A stretch of DNA of 64,000 nucleotides, taken from the NCBI RefSeq assembly GCF_000763495.1, contig NZ_CP009576.1, positions 2,304,001 to 2,368,000 on the forward strand, in the 5' to 3' direction. The DNA comes from Listeria ivanovii subsp. londoniensis (GTDB lineage: Bacteria; Bacillota; Bacilli; Lactobacillales; Listeriaceae). The notes under the pieces are model-generated. The model saw only the letters and a list, made by a program, of their open reading frames with translations, did no database searches and was not told the DNA's origin. Both the position numbers and the translations under genes were made by a program. Shown piece after piece: positions 10,091 through 19,290 of the stretch; the stretch's first letter is position 1; each line of letters starts with the position of its first letter.

Positions 10091-11338
10091 TCATTTAATC
10101 CAAACTTTTTCTAAACCTGATTTCAATGCTACTGCCGAGAAACCAATCGCCACAATACCAAGTGCAATAGTGAAAATACCCATACCATATTTGCCGATAA
10201 ACGGTGCAAATACTAAGCTGACTGACCCAATCATCTTCCCGATTTGAAAAATAATTCCGTTGAAAGCCATATAAGCCCCTCGCTTGTTGTCATCCACAAT
10301 AGTTGCGAGAATCGTTTGGCGTGTTGGTACATAGAGTAATTCGCCAATCGAAAGTACCGCCGTCGCAATCAACAAAACAATAAGACTATTTGCAAACGCA
10401 CATACTGCAAATCCAATCGCAAACAACGAAAAGCCCACATACATAATCGGTTGTTGTGCTCGTTTTGTTGCCCACCTTGCAATTGGTACTGTAAAGAGAA
10501 CAATGAATAACGTATTAACAGCAGTCAAAACACTCACAATTTGCACGCCATTGAGATTTACCTCGCCAAGTGGTCCAAATTTCACTAGAAAATGTTGAAA
10601 ATCTTCCGCGAGTCGCACAGAAATATAGTTACCACGTTGGTACTCAATCGACATAATAGCAATTCCGCCAATAGTATATAGAAGAAAACGATAATCATGC
10701 AAAACTTGCCCATAACTTTTGAACATCTCAAGCAAACCGTAAGAACCTTTTTCCGGGACTACTTTTCGTTCCAATGTTTCTGAAATTAAAATTATCGTTA
10801 GCCAAGCGGTGACAAACGACATAATAAGAAGCGCAACAAGAAGTGGAAATAGATAGTCTACAAAAAACCAGCCACCTACCATAATCCCAATCAGCATGGA
10901 TAAATTATTCGCCCAATAACTAATCGAGTACATAAAAGCGCGATTCTCCGGTGTACTTACATCAATCAGCATTGCCTCACCAGCAGGATTTACTAGCCCC
11001 TGCGCCACGCCGATAATAAGCAACATCACAAAAGTAATCCATGGAGAATGGAGAAACGGAGAATTACACAAAACCATCCCAAGAAAAGCAAAAACTTTCA
11101 ACACTTCGCCTGTTATCATCAATTTCCTGCGCCCAATAACATCTGCCAAATGCCCGCCGTATATTCCAGCAACAAACTGCACAAAAACGTTAATCAACAA
11201 AAGAACCCCAGCTACACTACTATTTATTTCCATCGTAAAATAAATGGCCAAAAATGGGAAAATCATCGAGCCAATTATTTTACTCAAAAACTGAATTAAA
11301 ATCCGTGCGCGAATATTTGGATGTAGTTCCCTAAACAT
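10091..11338 (-). CDS. MFS transporter, probable drug or sugar exporter
   Basis: A 415-residue protein with twelve predicted membrane segments and the loop 2-3 signature GGHLADVIGRRKLM typical of the major facilitator superfamily (MdtG/YttB-like exporters). It is transcribed away from the SgrR-like regulator at 11452, with 113 bases between the two starts. In Escherichia coli SgrR controls the sugar exporter SetA, so the pairing suggests sugar or sugar-phosphate stress efflux. The substrate is unknown. Confidence 0.85.
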   Translation of the reverse strand: MFRELHPNIRARILIQFLSKIIGSMIFPFLAIYFTMEINSSVAGVLLLINVFVQFVAGIYGGHLADVIGRRKLMITGEVLKVFAFLGMVLCNSPFLHSPWITFVMLLIIGVAQGLVNPAGEAMLIDVSTPENRAFMYSISYWANNLSMLIGIMVGGWFFVDYLFPLLVALLIMSFVTAWLTIILISETLERKVVPEKGSYGLLEMFKSYGQVLHDYRFLLYTIGGIAIMSIEYQRGNYISVRLAEDFQHFLVKFGPLGEVNLNGVQIVSVLTAVNTLFIVLFTVPIARWATKRAQQPIMYVGFSLFAIGFAVCAFANSLIVLLIATAVLSIGELLYVPTRQTILATIVDDNKRGAYMAFNGIIFQIGKMIGSVSLVFAPFIGKYGMGIFTIALGIVAIGFSAVALKSGLEKVWIK

Positions 11339-11451
11339 ACTATCTCCTCCAGTTGGCTTTTTCAGATTACTTTGTTAGTATAAAAGGGAATAAAAAATAT
11401 AAAAAGGGTATTTATCATATTATTATGTCCCCTTTTAACTTGGAGGCTCTC

Positions 11452-13209
11452 ATGGATAAGGATTATTTCATTATGCGCGCTTATCTTTATAACGTAACTC
11501 CGGATTTAGAAACAGCTTTTAAATTAAGTGATTTAGCTAATATTTGGTTTTGCACTTCTAAAAACGCCAAACGAAAATTACAACAATATCAATCAAAAAA
11601 TACTCTTCACTATGCTCCTGGATTAGGTCGTGGAAATCTCTCCAAAGTTACATTTCCAAAACCACTAGAAGAAGAAGTACTTAATGCTTTGAAAAAAAGT
11701 CTTTCTGAAGAATCATTTAGCGATATTTTATTTTTATCGCAGCTACCGATTCCTAAAAGTTGGTTTGCAAGTATCTCTAATGAAATTCAACAATTGTTTG
11801 GTTTACAAATAACGGAAAACCAGCAAGAAATTTTACGTTCCATCATTCGGCGAAAATTAACGACCCTTGACCCACTTCAAACATCTGTCTCCCTCGAAGC
11901 TTTTCTACTAACGCAAATTGGTGATACGCTTGTTAAATATGATAAAAGTACCGATAAAGTAATTGCTCATATTGCTCATCACTGGAAAACTTCCGCTGAC
12001 TACCGTGAATGGACATTTTATTTACGCAAAAGTGTTTTGTTCCATCACGGGCGAACACTTGATAGCGAAGATGTAAAATTCACCTTACTCCGCGCTAAGC
12101 AACCTCAATCTGTCTCTTTTTGGCAAACGCAAAGCATTCAAACAATTGATTGCACGAACAAATTCACGCTTACTATTCGACTGAAAAAGCCCGACCCGTT
12201 TTTCAGTCGTTACCTCTGTTCGTCAAATATGGCTATCTTGCCACGCGATGAACTTTTTGATGAATATAAATGGATTTCGACCGGGCCATTTCGAATGGTC
12301 GAAAGAAGCGATGAACGATTGATTTTAGAGGCTTTTGATGGATACTTTTTAACACGACCACTACTTGACAGAGTAGAGTTTTGGACCGTAGAAAATAGTC
12401 AGGCGATTCAAACCACGCCAATTCAGTTCACTTCTGTTGATAACGAGGGAAATCCGGCTTATGTCGAGCATCGTAAAATCGGTGTTGGGGTTAATTTTCT
12501 TTGTTTTAATGGTCACCGTAATGGAGTCGCACAACACAAAGCTTTTCGTGAAGCCATTTACCATTTACTTGACTGTCAAAAAGCGCGTGATGAGTTATTC
12601 GAAAACTACGGCACAGTTGCTTCCAATTATTACCCTGAAAAATCAATTATTCCTGAAAAACATCCCGAAAAAATTCCCGCTTTATTGAAAAAAGCAAACT
12701 ATCAAGGAGAAGAAGTGATTTTTGGAACGACGCAGCATCCCCTTGCTTTACAAGCTACAAAATGGATTTGCAACATGGCGGCAAAATTCGATATTCATTT
12801 AGTACCCAAGATAATTACTCATAAAGAAGCTTCTTATTCAACGATGCCAGAAGACGAAACCGATATGATGATGATGGGCGAAATCCCTTCATCTGACGGA
12901 GAAGTAGCTTATTTAGATTTTTTAAACAACCCATTTCTTTTACCCCAACACTTGTTAGCTACTGAAACGCTTAGGGAAATAACTACTCGTTTAGAAAAAA
13001 TGAAATTGGAAAAAGACGCCGCTAAAAGAGACGCCTTACGCACTAATATTGATAAATGGTTAACAGAAAACTATCATTTAATTTATTTACACCATCCTGA
13101 ACGAAGCCAGTCACTCCATTCGATGATAAAAGGAATTTCCGAAAATCCTTATGGCTATTTTGATTTAAGTAAAGTTTGGATAGAAACTAAACCGTCTATA
13201 ACATCATAA
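11452..13209 (+). CDS. SgrR-family regulator: N-terminal HTH fused to a solute-binding domain
   Basis: About 585 residues. The first 100 contain a helix-turn-helix-like region (LSDLANIWFCTSKNAKRKLQ). The remainder is a family 5 extracellular solute-binding fold without any signal peptide, including the stretches YREWTFYLRKSVLFHHGR and STGPFRMVERSDERL. This is the SgrR layout, in which the binding domain senses a cytoplasmic ligand. I use the ATG at 11452, which follows TTGGAGG, not the earlier codon at 11353. Its 3' end overlaps the convergent DUF3397 gene by 14 bases. Confidence 0.85.
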   Translation: MDKDYFIMRAYLYNVTPDLETAFKLSDLANIWFCTSKNAKRKLQQYQSKNTLHYAPGLGRGNLSKVTFPKPLEEEVLNALKKSLSEESFSDILFLSQLPIPKSWFASISNEIQQLFGLQITENQQEILRSIIRRKLTTLDPLQTSVSLEAFLLTQIGDTLVKYDKSTDKVIAHIAHHWKTSADYREWTFYLRKSVLFHHGRTLDSEDVKFTLLRAKQPQSVSFWQTQSIQTIDCTNKFTLTIRLKKPDPFFSRYLCSSNMAILPRDELFDEYKWISTGPFRMVERSDERLILEAFDGYFLTRPLLDRVEFWTVENSQAIQTTPIQFTSVDNEGNPAYVEHRKIGVGVNFLCFNGHRNGVAQHKAFREAIYHLLDCQKARDELFENYGTVASNYYPEKSIIPEKHPEKIPALLKKANYQGEEVIFGTTQHPLALQATKWICNMAAKFDIHLVPKIITHKEASYSTMPEDETDMMMMGEIPSSDGEVAYLDFLNNPFLLPQHLLATETLREITTRLEKMKLEKDAAKRDALRTNIDKWLTENYHLIYLHHPERSQSLHSMIKGISENPYGYFDLSKVWIETKPSITS

Positions 13210-13582
13210 TTAAACTATAAATAATTCCATAAAGATAGAGACCTACATAAAGCAAGGCGAAGAGGAAGAAACAAAGCCGCCAGTATCCGCGGATAATTTT
13301 CTTAAATTGAATCTCGCCTTCTTTTTTTGCTGCAATAAGCACAATGACAATACCAAGCGTAAATAAAAATAACAGTATATAAAGTAAAAACGAATGTCCA
13401 AATAATACAATCATAAAGAAATGAACAGCAATAATAAGAAAAAGCGTCGACATGTCTGCTGCGAACATTATTCTACGCTGCCTTTTCCGCATCCATAGCC
13501 CTGAAATAAACATGGATAAAATAAATACTACTACAGGTAAAATAATTATAATTGCTGTTGAGTTAGTGAACCAATCAAACAT
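13196..13582 (-). CDS. DUF3397 membrane protein
   Basis: A 128-residue protein with four hydrophobic segments and short basic loops (RKRQRR). It matches the DUF3397 family in size and layout; no function is established. It overlaps the ketopantoate-reductase-like gene upstream by eight bases and is probably in its operon. Confidence 0.8.
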   Translation of the reverse strand: MFDWFTNSTAIIIILPVVVFILSMFISGLWMRKRQRRIMFAADMSTLFLIIAVHFFMIVLFGHSFLLYILLFLFTLGIVIVLIAAKKEGEIQFKKIIRGYWRLCFFLFALLYVGLYLYGIIYSLIMML

Positions 13583-14480
13583 TGCTTTCTCCTTCCAGCC
13601 CTTTAATAATATGATATAACGTCTGAAGCGTCGGAAGTGTCTTTCCTTCTCGTTCAGCTTTTTCTAAAATCGGAAGTACAATTCCATCAATTTCCGTTTT
13701 GCGCCCATGTTTTTTATCAAGTGTCATTGAAGAAAAATTGTTGGCAGTTATCCGGCAAATTTCTTCCACTTTCAAAGCCCCATTTTGGACTGGGAGAACT
13801 GTTTCCATTTCTTCCACAAGTAAATCAAGCAATTTATGCCATTCTGGATTTTCTAGAAGTTCCCCATTTCGCACACCTAGAACTGCCGTTAACGGATTAA
13901 TTACTGCATTGATAAATAATTTTTCTTGGATAATTTCTAAATAACTCGCATGCTGTTCTACCGGGAAATCTGGCACTGAATTTAACCAGTTTTCTAAAAA
14001 ATGATCTAATTCGCCCTGATAAACGCTATATTTCATTCGCCCGTGACCGCGCCAAACAACAGCCGTATCATTTTCTCGACCTGCGCCGTGTTCGCTGATG
14101 CCCACTAAAATGGTCCGCTTTTCGCCAAGTAGCGGTAAGTTTTCTAAATGCCTGGCACCATTTTGAAGGAAAAGCATTGGTGTTTCGATCGGAACTGCTT
14201 GTAATAAAGGTAAAATCTCCAGTAATGAATACTCTTTCACCGCGACAATAAGCAACTGTTGTTTACTCAATGCGGCTGTATCTGTCACTACTACAGCGTT
14301 AATATGTATAGTTTTTGTTGTTCCGTTATCTATTAGTGAAATGCCCTTTTGTTTTAAAGCATTTGCTTGTTCTTCTCTTCGTGTAAAAAGGGTGAGATCG
14401 GCTTTTCCAGCAAGGTTAGCTGCATAAAGAAGTCCCATTGCACCCGCGCCAATAATACCAATTTTTATTTGGTTTCCCAT
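13575..14480 (-). CDS. ketopantoate reductase (2-dehydropantoate 2-reductase) family protein
   Basis: A 301-residue dehydrogenase. The N-terminal NADP site GIIGAGAMGLLYAANLAG and the C-terminal ApbA-type helical domain (AVINPLTAVLGVRNGELL) are present. The family reduces ketopantoate for pantothenate synthesis, though paralogues act on other 2-keto acids. The start is the ATG at 14480 (MGNQIK), with GGAG eight bases before it. The open frame extends further upstream, but that part runs into the rpmF terminator. Confidence 0.85.
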   Translation of the reverse strand: MGNQIKIGIIGAGAMGLLYAANLAGKADLTLFTRREEQANALKQKGISLIDNGTTKTIHINAVVVTDTAALSKQQLLIVAVKEYSLLEILPLLQAVPIETPMLFLQNGARHLENLPLLGEKRTILVGISEHGAGRENDTAVVWRGHGRMKYSVYQGELDHFLENWLNSVPDFPVEQHASYLEIIQEKLFINAVINPLTAVLGVRNGELLENPEWHKLLDLLVEEMETVLPVQNGALKVEEICRITANNFSSMTLDKKHGRKTEIDGIVLPILEKAEREGKTLPTLQTLYHIIKGLEGESNV

Positions 14481-14550
14481 TTCGTTCAGCTCCATATAGG
14501 TTAATGGTTTTATTTTAGCAGAAGTCGCATCAGTTTGCACTTTTAGACAA

Positions 14551-14587
14551 ACAAAAACCTCGAAAGACCCATGGCGTCTTTCGAGGT
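14551..14587 (-). terminator. terminator of ylbN-rpmF
   Basis: A 13-bp perfect stem (AACCTCGAAAGAC and its complement, 14556-14587) is followed by a T-rich run on the minus strand, 40 bases past rpmF. Confidence 0.92.
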
Positions 14588-14627
14588 TCGTCTTCAACAA
14601 GTGAAACGTCACCTGCTTTTAACAATA

Positions 14628-14801
14628 TTAGCTGTTTGCTACATCTTTACCATCATATTGTCCACATTCAGGACATACGTGGTGGGAAAGTCTATATTCG
14701 CCGCAATTCGAGCATTCGTTCATGCCCGGAAGTTGAAGTTTAACGTGTGTACGACGCTTACGCTTTTTAGCTTTTGAAGTTCTTCTAAAAGGTACTGCCA
14801 T
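14628..14801 (-). CDS. rpmF: 50S ribosomal protein L32
   Basis: A 57-residue basic protein starting [17 protein letters not shown]. It has the zinc-ribbon pairs CSNC and CPEC, making it the cysteine-containing (C+) form of L32. A strong AAGGAGG site precedes the ATG. It follows ylbN, the usual Firmicutes order, and is closed by a strong terminator. Confidence 0.97.
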   Translation of the reverse strand: MAVPFRRTSKAKKRKRRTHVKLQLPGMNECSNCGEYRLSHHVCPECGQYDGKDVANS

Positions 14802-14891
14802 TTCCTTACACCTCCTTGACGATATCTAAGTACTTGTATCGTTAATCTAAGAAAAATGAATTTCTTAATATATTCCAGCTTCACGGGGAAT

Positions 14892-15428
14892 TTAGTCTTC
14901 TTTTTTCTCATCGAAAAAATTAGCTAATCCCGCAAGACGAGGATCCACTTTTGGTTCTTTTGCGATTTTGTCTAGCAAATCGGCTTCTTCTGTTTTCATT
15001 TCCCATTCTGTTCCACGTGGAAGCTTGTCGATAACGAGCGCTTCTTCACTGAAAACTTGCATCGGAATTTCTACTAGTAAGAGTTCTTCTACTACAGGGG
15101 TTAAATCGACCATATCTTGTTCCATCACATGCCAAGATTCATCCAAAACTTGTTCTTTGGATTTCACAAAAGTTTCTGACGCATGTACTTCATAAGGATA
15201 AACAACATCCTCTAGAGTTCGGGCACATGGAAGCGTCCACTCACCTTTCAAAGTAAGGTTAGCAACAACTTCTTCTGGGTGTACAATTAATTCCCCAGTT
15301 ACTTCTACGGGGCTCGCATCACGAACGTCTATATTGTTCTCTTGAAAGAACTTTTTTAAGTCAGCTTTTTCATTAATCGTGAAGTTGCTGTCACGATATT
15401 TTTTCAATTGGCTGATAGACCATTTCAT
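14892..15428 (-). CDS. ylbN: DUF177 protein YlbN (YceD family)
   Basis: A 178-residue acidic, soluble protein starting MKWSISQLKKYRDS. It has the DUF177 core with a cysteine in GEWTLPCARTLEDV. YceD/DUF177 proteins are coupled to rpmF across bacteria and are linked to 23S rRNA or 50S assembly. A consensus sigma-A promoter lies 30-60 bases upstream. Confidence 0.88.
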   Translation of the reverse strand: MKWSISQLKKYRDSNFTINEKADLKKFFQENNIDVRDASPVEVTGELIVHPEEVVANLTLKGEWTLPCARTLEDVVYPYEVHASETFVKSKEQVLDESWHVMEQDMVDLTPVVEELLLVEIPMQVFSEEALVIDKLPRGTEWEMKTEEADLLDKIAKEPKVDPRLAGLANFFDEKKED

Positions 15429-15457
15429 CCTACATCACTCCAAGCGCAACACAAAAT

Positions 15458-15486
15458 ATTATAGCTTTTTTAAAGGCTTTTGTCAA
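15458..15486 (-). promoter_or_regulatory. sigma-A promoter of ylbN-rpmF
   Basis: On the minus strand TTGACA (15486-15481), a 17-base spacer and TATAAT (15463-15458) match the consensus exactly. Confidence 0.9.
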
Positions 15487-15556
15487 TGGTTTTTCAGGGG
15501 ATCCAAACACGGCTTGTTTTTTATGCTAAAATAGATTATCTAAGGAGGAAAACGAA

Positions 15557-16729
15557 ATGAAAGCAACTGGAATTGTAGTAGAGTACAACCCATTTCATAA
15601 TGGGCATCAACTTCATTTAAACAAGGCTCGCGAACTAACAAATCCCGATGTGGTTATTGCTGTTATGAGCGGTTCTTTTGTTCAGCGCGGCGAACCGGCT
15701 ATTCTTCCGAAATGGGAACGAACTAAAATGGCGCTTGCTGCTGGTGTAGACATCGTTGTCGAACTCCCTGTTGCCTTTTCGACCCAACATGCCACTATTT
15801 TCGCTGAAGAGTCAGTTCGAATTCTCGATGCGCTCCATATAAATAGCTTATTTTTTGGAAGCGAGCACGGCTATGCTAATGATTTTTCCGAAGCTGCAAA
15901 TAAGGTGGCTAATAATGAAGCAACTTTTAATCAAATGATAAAGCATTCTTTGGAAAACAAAAAGATTTCCTATGCCAAGGCTTATACGCTCGCACTTGAA
16001 ACATTACTCGGCGAAAAAAAACTGGACGTCACAAAACCAAATAACATTCTTGGTTTTCATTACGCCCTCGCTGTACAAAAGCAAAATCCAACTATTAAAC
16101 TCCAATCCATCGCGCGAGAAAAAGCTCAATATCATGATGAGCATGCAACTCATACTTCCATTGCAAGTGCGACGGCTATTCGAAAAATGATGCTAGCTGG
16201 TGAATCCAAACAAGCAATGCGCTATTTACCGACAAGCTCGAAGGAAATTTTACGAGCGTATTCTGGTCCATTTTTATCATGGGATGATTACTGGCCTTTC
16301 CTAAAATTCCGGCTATTACAAGCTACTTCGGAAGAACTAAAAACGATTCGTGGAGTTAGTGAAGGCATTCAAAATCGGATGCAAGTTGCTACGACCACGG
16401 CAAAAAGTTTTCCCGAATTTATAGAACGGACGAAAACAAAACGTTATAGCAATGCAAGGATACAGCGTACTGCACTGCAAATTTTGCTAAATGCTCCAGA
16501 CGTTACAAGCAATCCTTACATCCGAATTCTCGGTATGAGTAAGCTAGGTCAACGATATTTAGCGCTCCATAAGAAGAATATTTCTCTACCGCTAGTGACC
16601 ACTGTTTCCAAAGCAAGCCCCGGACTATTAACAGAAGATTTAAAAGCAACAACCATTTATACGCTCGCAAAAGGACTAGAATCATATCAAAAAGGTGACT
16701 TCCAAATTCCGCCAATTATAACTTTGTAA
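15557..16729 (+). CDS. tmcAL: tRNA(Met) cytidine acetate ligase TmcAL
   Basis: TmcAL (formerly YlbM) makes N4-acetylcytidine at the wobble base of elongator tRNA-Met from acetate and ATP. The 390-residue protein begins with the nucleotidyltransferase motif [15 protein letters not shown] (a variant HxGH), followed by [19 protein letters not shown] stands before the ATG. It is divergent from ylbN; a possible extended -10 (TATGCTAAAAT) lies about 25 bases before the start. Confidence 0.93.
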   Translation: MKATGIVVEYNPFHNGHQLHLNKARELTNPDVVIAVMSGSFVQRGEPAILPKWERTKMALAAGVDIVVELPVAFSTQHATIFAEESVRILDALHINSLFFGSEHGYANDFSEAANKVANNEATFNQMIKHSLENKKISYAKAYTLALETLLGEKKLDVTKPNNILGFHYALAVQKQNPTIKLQSIAREKAQYHDEHATHTSIASATAIRKMMLAGESKQAMRYLPTSSKEILRAYSGPFLSWDDYWPFLKFRLLQATSEELKTIRGVSEGIQNRMQVATTTAKSFPEFIERTKTKRYSNARIQRTALQILLNAPDVTSNPYIRILGMSKLGQRYLALHKKNISLPLVTTVSKASPGLLTEDLKATTIYTLAKGLESYQKGDFQIPPIITL

Positions 16730-16746
16730 GCTTTTTCAGTTTTTAG

Positions 16747-16776
16747 TTGACTTTGATGTTCCAACTTTGCTATGAT
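16747..16776 (+). promoter_or_regulatory. promoter of the UvrA-like gene
   Basis: TTGACT (16747-16752), an 18-base spacer and TATGAT preceded by TGC (16771-16776). Its position shows that the open frame starting at 16747 must be initiated later. Confidence 0.65.
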
Positions 16777-16809
16777 GTCTGTTCGACTCAAAAAACAGGA
16801 GGTATGTGT

Positions 16810-19050
16810 ATGGTACAAGAATATATTCATTTAAAAGGAGCACGTGAAAACAATCTCCAAAATATTTCCCTGGATATCCCTAAACGAAAAATCACTATTT
16901 TTACTGGCGTGTCTGGATCCGGGAAATCTTCTATTGTATTTGAAACTATTGCCACAGAATCGCAACGACAGCTGAATGAAACTTACAGTGCTTATCTTCG
17001 TAATTTTCTTCCAAAGTATAAACAACCTGATGCTGATTCCATTGAAAACCTATCCACCTCTGTTATTATTGACCAGAAACGACTTGGCGGTAATTCTCGC
17101 TCAACACTTGGAACTATCACCGACATCAACTCTATTTTGCGGTTACTATTTTCACGAGTAGGCAAACCAGGCATCGGGACAGCAAATCTATTTTCATTTA
17201 ATGATCCTGCTGGTATGTGCCCTGATTGTCACGGCGTTGGTCAAAAAGTCACGGTTGATTTAGTCAAATTACTCGACCCAAATAAATCATTAAAAGAAGG
17301 CGCCATCCTCTTTCCAACTTTTTCAGTGGACTCATGGTACTGGAATTCCTATGCTTATTCCGGCTTTTTTGATGTGAATAAAAAAATAAAAGATTATACC
17401 GAAGAAGAGTATGAACTGCTTTTAAATGGGAAAGATATTAAGGTATTTCTAGAAACACCGATGGGCAGCATGAACGCAAGCTATGAAGGATTAATTCCGA
17501 AATTCAATCGGCTTTACATCCAAAAAGAAGGTGATATGTCTGCTTCTACCAAAAAGCGCGTTGATAAATTCACACATATTGCGCATTGTGATACTTGTGC
17601 TGGAACGAGACTCTCCAAGCAAGCCCTATCTTGTAAAATAAATGAAGCTAATATTGCGGACTATACCGCAATGCAATTAGATAAGTTAAAACAAACCATT
17701 GCTGAAATTAAAGATCCAATTGCCGTTCCGATGGTTAAAAGTATCACCGAGCGATTGCAGCATTTAATTGATATCGGTTTAGGCTATATGACGCTCGACC
17801 GTCAAACTGCTTCCCTTTCTGGCGGAGAATCACAGCGCGTCAAAATGATTCGTCACTTAAATAGTAGCTTAACGGACTTACTTTACATTTTTGATGAGCC
17901 AAGCATTGGACTTCATCCGCGTGATGTACACCGGTTAAATGAACTACTAGTGAAATTGCGTGACAAAGGAAATACGATTCTAGTTGTTGAACATGATCCA
18001 GATGTCATCAAAATTGCTGATCATATTGTTGATGTTGGTCCACATGCTGGGAAACATGGCGGAGAAATTCAGTTTGTGGGTAGTTATGACGATTTACTTA
18101 AATCAGATACGTTGACTGGCAGATTTTTGAACCGTCACTTACCCATTAATGATAAACCGCGCTCACCAAAAGGTTTCTTAACTACCGAGAAAAGCAGCCA
18201 GTTTAACTTGAAAAATATTCAAGCAAGCATTCCGAAAGAAGTACTTACTGTGATAACGGGGGTTGCTGGTTCCGGGAAAAGTACTTTAATTAATTCCGTG
18301 TTTCTCAAAGAATATCCTGATACGATTATGATTGATCAATCGGCGGCTCATGCGAATATTCGCTCCAATCCAGCAACCTATACCGGAATTATGGACCCAA
18401 TCAGAAAAGCATTTGGGAAAGAAAACGACGTCAGCCCGTCCTTATTCAGTTATAATTCCAAAGGCGCTTGCGAAAACTGCAAAGGACTTGGCTTCACTAC
18501 CATGGATTTAGCTTTCATGGATTCGATTCGCACCCCTTGCGAAGTCTGTCATGGCAAGCGTTTCCAAGAGTCCGTCCTAGCTTATAAACTAGATGGTAAG
18601 TCTATCAGTGATGTTTTAGAGTTAACCGTTTCCGAAGCGCTTGATTTCTTTACAGATAAAAAAATCTTGAAGAAAATTATTGCAATGGAAGAAGTTGGTA
18701 TCGGCTATGTAACTTTAGGCCAAGCACTTAGTACGCTTTCCGGCGGTGAATGTCAACGTCTCAAATTAGCAAACGAGCTTCATAAAAAAGGGTCGATTTA
18801 CATTATGGATGAGCCAACTACCGGACTTCATATGTCTGATATCGAACATATTTTAAAAATCATTCATTCGCTCGTAGACAAAGGAAATACTGTCATTGTG
18901 ATTGAACATAATGTGGATATTATTCGCAATGCTGACTGGATAATCGACCTTGGACCTGAAGGCGGAAGTGCTGGCGGACAAATCATCTTTGAAGGACCTC
19001 CACTTGATTTAATTCAAAACAAAGCATCTTTAACTGCTAAATACCTTTAA
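16810..19050 (+). CDS. short UvrA paralogue (excinuclease ABC subunit A-like ATPase)
   Basis: A 746-residue tandem ABC ATPase, about 200 residues shorter than the repair UvrA. It has two Walker A loops (GVSGSGKSS and GVAGSGKST), two signature motifs (LSGGESQRVKM, LSGGECQRLKL), and zinc-finger cysteine pairs (CPDC, CDTC, CENC, CEVC). Shorter UvrA2-type proteins are often linked to antibiotic or DNA-damage tolerance, and the UvrB-binding region may be reduced. The start at 16810 follows AGGAGG. It has its own promoter and terminator. Confidence 0.88.
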   Translation: MVQEYIHLKGARENNLQNISLDIPKRKITIFTGVSGSGKSSIVFETIATESQRQLNETYSAYLRNFLPKYKQPDADSIENLSTSVIIDQKRLGGNSRSTLGTITDINSILRLLFSRVGKPGIGTANLFSFNDPAGMCPDCHGVGQKVTVDLVKLLDPNKSLKEGAILFPTFSVDSWYWNSYAYSGFFDVNKKIKDYTEEEYELLLNGKDIKVFLETPMGSMNASYEGLIPKFNRLYIQKEGDMSASTKKRVDKFTHIAHCDTCAGTRLSKQALSCKINEANIADYTAMQLDKLKQTIAEIKDPIAVPMVKSITERLQHLIDIGLGYMTLDRQTASLSGGESQRVKMIRHLNSSLTDLLYIFDEPSIGLHPRDVHRLNELLVKLRDKGNTILVVEHDPDVIKIADHIVDVGPHAGKHGGEIQFVGSYDDLLKSDTLTGRFLNRHLPINDKPRSPKGFLTTEKSSQFNLKNIQASIPKEVLTVITGVAGSGKSTLINSVFLKEYPDTIMIDQSAAHANIRSNPATYTGIMDPIRKAFGKENDVSPSLFSYNSKGACENCKGLGFTTMDLAFMDSIRTPCEVCHGKRFQESVLAYKLDGKSISDVLELTVSEALDFFTDKKILKKIIAMEEVGIGYVTLGQALSTLSGGECQRLKLANELHKKGSIYIMDEPTTGLHMSDIEHILKIIHSLVDKGNTVIVIEHNVDIIRNADWIIDLGPEGGSAGGQIIFEGPPLDLIQNKASLTAKYL

Positions 19051-19062
19051 TGGATGCCTCAT

Positions 19063-19100
19063 AAAGACCATGCGTTTTCGGTTAACGCATGGTCTTTTTT
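19063..19100 (+). terminator. terminator of the UvrA-like gene
   Basis: A 14-bp perfect stem (AAAGACCATGCGTT and its complement) followed by a T run. It also lies about 30 bases past the guide end of the minus-strand TnpB-associated RNA and may stop that transcript. Confidence 0.92.
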
Positions 19101-19112
19101 GCTTGTATTTTT

Positions 19113-19290
19113 TTCTATAAAATATTATCTTTGTGAACTGCCCACCATTTTAAAAATGAGAGCTTCTTGGGAACAGAGTATGGCGTAAGTTCCAATTATT
19201 GCTTACATTAACTATCTCTTATTTACCAAGCTATCCCCTTAGTCCCCACGGTTTTAAGTCAATTTAGTTTCTGTTTTTTTGTCCAGCAAT
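19113..19290 (-). ncRNA. omega-RNA-like right end and guide of the TnpB-family element
   Basis: Reading the minus strand past the TnpB stop gives a structured stretch that ends in AAGAAGCTC, a hairpin pairing CATTTT with AAAATG and extended by GCTC/GGGC, then GGGCAGTTCAC (ending at 19133). This layout resembles right ends of IS605/IS1341-type elements, where the omega-RNA scaffold stops and the guide begins. The first 20 guide bases would be AAAGATAATATTTTATAGAA (19132 to 19113). The scaffold overlaps the 3' end of the protein gene, as usual. The exact 5' end of the RNA is not determinable here. Confidence 0.6.

Noticed and set aside
14481..14612. Longer N-terminus for the ketopantoate reductase-like gene
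   Set aside because: The extension reads through the rpmF terminator; the ATG at 14480 has the proper ribosome site and begins the Rossmann fold.
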